Below the pieces are notes generated by a model. It saw only the letters and a list, made by a program, of their open reading frames with translations, did no database searches and was not told the DNA's origin. The position numbers were made by a program, and so were the translations under genes. From CAYMFD01 sp964389475 (GTDB lineage: Bacteria > Bacteroidota > Bacteroidia > Chitinophagales > Saprospiraceae), in contig CAYMFD010000128.1 in assembly GCA_964389475.1 (NCBI GenBank), forward strand, positions 1 to 9,321: 9,321 bases of DNA, in the 5' to 3' direction. Positions 4,961-9,321 of this stretch are shown piece after piece. Position 1 is the first letter of the stretch. Each line of letters starts with the position of its first letter.

Positions 4961-7900
4961 CAAGGTTAATGCACAGCTATGTGCTACACCTGACTCCATT
5001 AATCCCACGGTCAGCTATGATGCGCAGTGGTTTCATAGCAAGGGGACATCTACATCCATACAATTTTTAATTCGAGCTCATGTCATAAGAGATGGTAATG
5101 GGCAAGGAGGGATCACTATTGAGGAGATTACGGAAGGCTTTGATTTGCTTAAGTCCACCTTTTCTACTAATGGCGTTGCTATAGACTTCATCCTAGATCC
5201 ATGTATTGTGTACATAGAAGATCAAAACCTCTATGATAATGGTCTTGCTCTTCTAGGTTCAAATCAGTTCTTCTCTGATCCCACATTGTCACAAAGTTCA
5301 GATGCAATTGATCTCTATTTACTACCTAGCGGGTATAACGGGGGAGGTGCTACCGAGGGTGTTGGCGTCAGCGCTAAGGTAGCAGTCGCAGGTGATGCAC
5401 CAGGCACACAGATTCCTGCGATCACCACTAATATTTTATCGCACGAAATGGGACACATATTCGGACTTCGCCATACATTTCATTTTCTGGGCGGAGCATG
5501 CGGGAATGTCCCTGGGTTTACATGGAGGGAGCAAAAGTGCTGTTTGGGCAACGGTATCCTTCCAAGCTTTGGGGAACCCGCTGGACAAGCTCAACGAATG
5601 GCTCCGAGTCCATTCGATACTACAAAAAAAGTATGCGAGCTCACTGGAGATCGAATCTGCGAGACTCCCGCTGACCCTTCTTCAAACTTTAATACCTCTA
5701 GTCAGCTAGTGACAAGGCAAACATGCCCATGTACTGGTAGTAATCTCTTTGATTGTTCAAATGTTGACTGGAACAATCATACATACAACCCGCTGCCTAC
5801 TAATATAATGGATTATTTGCCAGCCTCTTTTCTACTTGACTTCATCCCTGAGCAAGCAGCCGTTATGTATGACAACGCGACGGTTAAATTGCCCCATTTA
5901 GTGAGTAGAATATATACACCTACCACTCCCACAACCATAAGCGGTACAGTTATCATAAATACACCTGTTGACTATGACACCGATGTCATAGTACCATCTG
6001 GTGCCACCCTTCAAGTTACACCAGGAGGCATCTTACGCTTTGCACCTGGTAAGGGCATCATCGTGCAATCGGGCGGCAATTTAGTCAGTAATGGAGGGGT
6101 ATTTACTAAGCTGGACTGTGCTAGCGTCGATAGTTGGAAAGGCATAAAGATCTTCGAAAACAGCGAGCTATCCCTCACAGGCGAGTCGATCGTCGAGTAT
6201 GCCGAAGTAGGGGTGGATCTGTTGCATGAGTTTAACTCGACTCTGCTACCTGATATCGAGATCAATCAAGCCACCTTTACTCACTGTGGTACGGCAGTCT
6301 CCTACTATAGTACAGTAGGAGTGTCACCCACACCTAGTCAGCTTGTACTTAATGATATAACTATCGACCAATGCGGCACAGGCTTTACCTCAGTTTGGGC
6401 AGATGGATATAAGATCACCAATACCGTTGTTTCCGATTGTACCGTAGGTGTCGAAATCTACAATAGTCGGGGAGTAGAAGTGATAGCGGGTGCTTTTGAC
6501 GCCTGCGAGGAGGGGGTCAACTTCTTTAACAGTGAGACACCTCAGCTAAGCGATCTGACCTTTACAGCCTGTGCGGATGGAGTAGCACTTGACTTCGTAG
6601 ATGGCGCTTTGATTGACGATTGTAGCTTTCAAGACATCACCAATATCGCTACCCATCTCTACAACAGTGACGCCACCATCACAAGTAGCAACTATACGGA
6701 CTGTACGGCAGGAGTAGTAATCGATGGCACAGGATTTGGCATCGACCCCTCTACGATAGGGGAGTCGGGAGGTTCTAATTTCTTCCTTAATGTCGATCAA
6801 GCTGTCAACCTACATGGAGCGATGACTTCGGTAAGGCATGATATACAAAACAACTACTTCGAAGATTGCTACCTATCTATGTTAGTAAACGGGCTATCTA
6901 CATGCAGACTGCAAAACAATGACGTCTTCTATGGAGATGTAGGTACAGCAGTCGTTAATACAGGCGACCAGGATAATTTGATTCAGTATAATAGCCTCTC
7001 GTCAGTTGCAGCATCACCCTCCATATCTGTATTTACCACTGATGAGACTCGTTATCTGTACAATTGCTACAGTGATAATCCTTATCGAGACATCCACGTC
7101 TACTTGTCAAGTATCGCAGACAATCAATGGCGCAACCCTGGTGTAGCCTCTGGTAATGAGTTTAGCAAGATAGACGGCGTGCCATCTATCGATGTTGGAT
7201 TATCACAGAGCTTCAACTACTATGTACTCGACGAGCACTATGTCAATCCAGCGTCGGTGTACTATCCAAACTTCGAGGCGGGTCAGGGCAGTCCGCAAGG
7301 CTATGTTCTTGACGAGGTTGGAGAAGATGAACCTAGTGACTGTGGCAGCGGTAGTAATATCCAGCCGCCATCATCTACCTGTAACTGTGCTAAGTCTTCA
7401 GAAGAGAACTGGGCTATACTTACACAGCTCTATGCTGACCTGACAGAGGTAGAAAACAATGAAAATCTGGATGAGGTAGTTAAAACTTACCAAATCAGGA
7501 AGCTAGAGATATGCATAGCTCGCATTTGGCGATGCATCCTATGGTGGGACTACGATAGCAAAGGCTTAGGCGACCAGGGGGAGGACTGGGTCACCGATAC
7601 AGATACAGTAGATATCTCATCCATAAGAGTTCTTGCTGTGCAGCTTCTACTACGACGAAGAGTATTAAGTACAGTGACTAATTACTTAACTGTACATATG
7701 GGAGGGTTTGGTGTCGATGGCATTGACTTCGAGACCTTGATCCCACTCAGCATCCAGCAATACACTAGCGATTCTCTAAGTACTAGCGACTTACTCACGA
7801 TCGAAGCGATTGCGACTGACAGCAGTACTTTCAGTGGTCTAGCGAGTGCCATGTATTATCAGGCCACAGGTATTCGTCTACTACCTCAATGGGGAGAATC

Positions 7901-8159
7901 ACTAGAAGAGCGATCATCTGAAGATTCTCTAAATCAGAAAAATGAGAAGTTAGCGATCTTTCCAAATCCTGTTTCAGATCTGCTCAGTGTGGAGGCAGAA
8001 TGGGCTAGATCAAATGAAGTATGTCGCATCTTTGATGTAACGGGAAAAACTCTACTCGAGTCAAAGCTTGTTAACAGGACGGTGGATGTTACTGAACTAC
8101 CTAACGGCTTGTACATACTACAGGTCGGTGATGACACTGCGAAGTTCGTTAAGATATGA
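4935..8159 (+). CDS. Secreted M43-type zinc metalloprotease with beta-helix and T9SS sorting domain
   Basis: 1074 residues from the ATG at 4935. The zinc site is HEMGHIFGLRH at 170-180 (HExxHxxGxxH, catalytic Glu171), with a Met-turn TNIMDY at 289-294. Both are typical of pappalysin/cytophagalysin-like M43 metallopeptidases, which cleave extracellular proteins. From about 332 to 800 a right-handed parallel beta-helix follows, many rungs carrying C-x-x-G-[VF] at 22-residue spacing. A Cys-rich, partly helical segment with CNC and a Trp-rich patch lies near 800-870. The last ~70 residues (1003-1074: LAIFPNPVSDLLSVE, then FDVTGKTLL, LPNGLYILQV) form a T9SS type A sorting domain, so the product should cross the outer membrane and be released or anchored. 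The ATG at 4935 leaves only a 13-residue, uncharged remnant of a signal peptide; codons just upstream in the same frame encode the missing core but have no start. See the tandem repeat and leader ORF. It overlaps the next gene by four bases. Confidence 0.9.
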   Translation: MCVSIVCSSKVNAQLCATPDSINPTVSYDAQWFHSKGTSTSIQFLIRAHVIRDGNGQGGITIEEITEGFDLLKSTFSTNGVAIDFILDPCIVYIEDQNLYDNGLALLGSNQFFSDPTLSQSSDAIDLYLLPSGYNGGGATEGVGVSAKVAVAGDAPGTQIPAITTNILSHEMGHIFGLRHTFHFLGGACGNVPGFTWREQKCCLGNGILPSFGEPAGQAQRMAPSPFDTTKKVCELTGDRICETPADPSSNFNTSSQLVTRQTCPCTGSNLFDCSNVDWNNHTYNPLPTNIMDYLPASFLLDFIPEQAAVMYDNATVKLPHLVSRIYTPTTPTTISGTVIINTPVDYDTDVIVPSGATLQVTPGGILRFAPGKGIIVQSGGNLVSNGGVFTKLDCASVDSWKGIKIFENSELSLTGESIVEYAEVGVDLLHEFNSTLLPDIEINQATFTHCGTAVSYYSTVGVSPTPSQLVLNDITIDQCGTGFTSVWADGYKITNTVVSDCTVGVEIYNSRGVEVIAGAFDACEEGVNFFNSETPQLSDLTFTACADGVALDFVDGALIDDCSFQDITNIATHLYNSDATITSSNYTDCTAGVVIDGTGFGIDPSTIGESGGSNFFLNVDQAVNLHGAMTSVRHDIQNNYFEDCYLSMLVNGLSTCRLQNNDVFYGDVGTAVVNTGDQDNLIQYNSLSSVAASPSISVFTTDETRYLYNCYSDNPYRDIHVYLSSIADNQWRNPGVASGNEFSKIDGVPSIDVGLSQSFNYYVLDEHYVNPASVYYPNFEAGQGSPQGYVLDEVGEDEPSDCGSGSNIQPPSSTCNCAKSSEENWAILTQLYADLTEVENNENLDEVVKTYQIRKLEICIARIWRCILWWDYDSKGLGDQGEDWVTDTDTVDISSIRVLAVQLLLRRRVLSTVTNYLTVHMGGFGVDGIDFETLIPLSIQQYTSDSLSTSDLLTIEAIATDSSTFSGLASAMYYQATGIRLLPQWGESLEERSSEDSLNQKNEKLAIFPNPVSDLLSVEAEWARSNEVCRIFDVTGKTLLESKLVNRTVDVTELPNGLYILQVGDDTAKFVKI

Positions 8160-9321
8160 TAAAGGCTATATTTTTTTTGTTGTTACTTTCTATATCCACA
8201 AGCTCTTTAGGACAGAATAACACAATCAAGATCTATGACTTGGCTGATGGAAAAGCAGACCAAGCAAGGGACTGTAACGTTGATCCAAGTGGCCTATACG
8301 TTAACACCTACTACTTCGATGGTAGTAGGGGGGTATCTGGCCTACTGTCTCTACAACCTGACCTAGATACCCTGTATCTAAGTCCAGGTGATGCGGGATT
8401 TACCATCGATGACAATATGACAACCGACGGTAGAAGGGTCGTAGTAGCTGGTGAAGAAGCGAACAGCATCATAAAGGTCATCGTGAGAGATTCTGATTCA
8501 GGAGCTATAATCAATGAAAGGGTAATTGTTCCTGAGCAACCTCAGACTCTATTTGCAAAAGGAATATCCGTCCTAGATTCTCAATACGTATTGTCATTCG
8601 TAGGAGCTCATGACACCAGTATGATCAGGTCTTTTCATACTATGTCTCTTTATTACTTGGACAAGCAGTCTCTTAGCATCGATACCATAATAGATATATA
8701 CTCCTCTCCTAATGGTAGTATGCATGAGATCAAGCCCTACGGCGACAACGGTATCGTTGCCCTCGTAGATACGACCTTCATCCCTGACTGGTGGATGTCA
8801 GGGCCCAACACATCTTGGGTCTCCCGACAGCTCCTGACCTTCGATGGCCATTACCAGCAGAGGGAGCTATATAGAGTCGATGAGATCCGCTGGGGCGAGC
8901 AGTGGGGCAACTGTCTCGTGACGCTGCCTAATGGAAATGTAGTGGTTACAGTAGCATACAGTGAGGTGGGGCAAAATAACCTAGAATGTATAAATCCCGA
9001 CGGTGAGGTGGTCTGGGATTTTCTTTTTCCTACCGAATGGTATACGCTTATTGCTTTAACAAACTTATCATTAGCCGATAACGGTGATATCTTAGGGAGC
9101 GGCCTAGTCAATCGATCCGTACCTGAGATTGGCATTTTATTCCGTCTATCCCCAGACGGTGAGCTACGATGGATCAGGCAGTACGAGATGCCTGCTCCAG
9201 AGCGATGGATGGACATCTCATTCGCAGATGTCAATCAGCTCGATGATGACCGACTCGTCGTCGTAGGGCATGTCACAGTTACCGAGACGCTTGACCCCAC
9301 TGATAACAACTACTACCCCAA
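8156..9321 (+). CDS. Secreted beta-propeller-like protein (C-terminus beyond the window)
   Basis: The frame is open from ATG 8156 to the window end (388 codons and two bases), so the protein is incomplete. Residues 1-19 form a clear Sec signal peptide (MIKAIFFLLLLSISTSSLG). The rest is rich in short strand-like segments with a repeat spaced about 49 residues: LPNGNVVVTVAY (from 257), then LADNGDILGSG (from 306). These are paired with NPDGEVVWDF and SPDGELRWIRQY. Such repeats suit a beta-propeller of WD40/PQQ-like type, often involved in binding; I see no catalytic motif. The start overlaps the stop of the metalloprotease gene (ATGA), indicating coupled translation and a shared mRNA. A T9SS domain at the unseen end is likely by analogy but not shown. 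A run of eight T (8171-8178) lies inside the signal-peptide codons. Confidence 0.85.
   Translation, partial: MIKAIFFLLLLSISTSSLGQNNTIKIYDLADGKADQARDCNVDPSGLYVNTYYFDGSRGVSGLLSLQPDLDTLYLSPGDAGFTIDDNMTTDGRRVVVAGEEANSIIKVIVRDSDSGAIINERVIVPEQPQTLFAKGISVLDSQYVLSFVGAHDTSMIRSFHTMSLYYLDKQSLSIDTIIDIYSSPNGSMHEIKPYGDNGIVALVDTTFIPDWWMSGPNTSWVSRQLLTFDGHYQQRELYRVDEIRWGEQWGNCLVTLPNGNVVVTVAYSEVGQNNLECINPDGEVVWDFLFPTEWYTLIALTNLSLADNGDILGSGLVNRSVPEIGILFRLSPDGELRWIRQYEMPAPERWMDISFADVNQLDDDRLVVVGHVTVTETLDPTDNNYYP

Noticed and set aside
5392..5709. 105-residue open frame overlapping the protease zinc site in another frame.
   Set aside because: The overlapping frame encodes the HExxHxxGxxH motif and Met-turn in a continuous 1074-residue protein; this one has no such support.
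8851..9234. 127-residue open frame on the minus strand.
   Set aside because: It is antisense to the signal-peptide-bearing propeller gene, which is open through the window end and has regular repeats.

Overview
The window looks like chromosomal DNA of a Bacteroidota bacterium. The main evidence is a 1074-residue secreted protein ending in a type IX secretion system (T9SS) sorting domain, which is confined to that phylum. A ribosomal-type tail with a helix-hairpin-helix extension, a GRTVDP-type TolC and the lack of Shine-Dalgarno sequences agree. A Saprospiria/Lewinella-like or Cytophagia-like source is plausible, but I cannot confirm it from sequence alone.

Layout: positions 1-380 hold the C-terminal end of a protein with an Ala/Lys/Pro linker and a helix-hairpin-helix domain, probably the C-terminal extension of a ribosomal protein. 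It is followed by a strong intrinsic terminator (405-440). Positions 441-1352 hold no convincing gene. They carry a cluster of imperfect, hairpin-forming repeats: two 67-bp copies differing at one base, a diverged third copy, and a second family with GGTCC/GGACC stems. A small orphan ORF (1353-1781) has a D-x13-E-x-K pattern like a PD-(D/E)XK nuclease core. Next comes a two-gene unit for a TolC-type outer-membrane channel (1888-3309) and a MacA/HlyD-type periplasmic adaptor (3321-4673), with no inner-membrane pump gene beside it.

After a 261-bp gap with a candidate promoter and an inverted repeat comes the large secreted protein (4935-8159). It has a pappalysin/cytophagalysin-like M43 zinc metalloprotease domain, a parallel beta-helix with a 22-residue cysteine period, and a T9SS C-terminal domain. 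Its stop overlaps the start (ATGA) of a second secreted protein with beta-propeller-like repeats (8156 to the window end, incomplete), so the two are probably translated together.

The most interesting observation is at the start of the metalloprotease gene. The only in-frame ATG (4935) gives a truncated, poor signal peptide, yet the same frame upstream encodes the missing hydrophobic core. A good ATG at 4892 is out of frame with it, and between them lies a tandem 8-bp repeat (CTTACGGA x2 plus a partial copy). With zero or three full units the ATG at 4892 would read into the metalloprotease with a complete Sec signal peptide. With two units, as here, it stops after 22 codons. This is the expected structure of a slipped-strand phase-variation switch (or a frameshifted or mis-assembled gene) controlling export of a T9SS protease.
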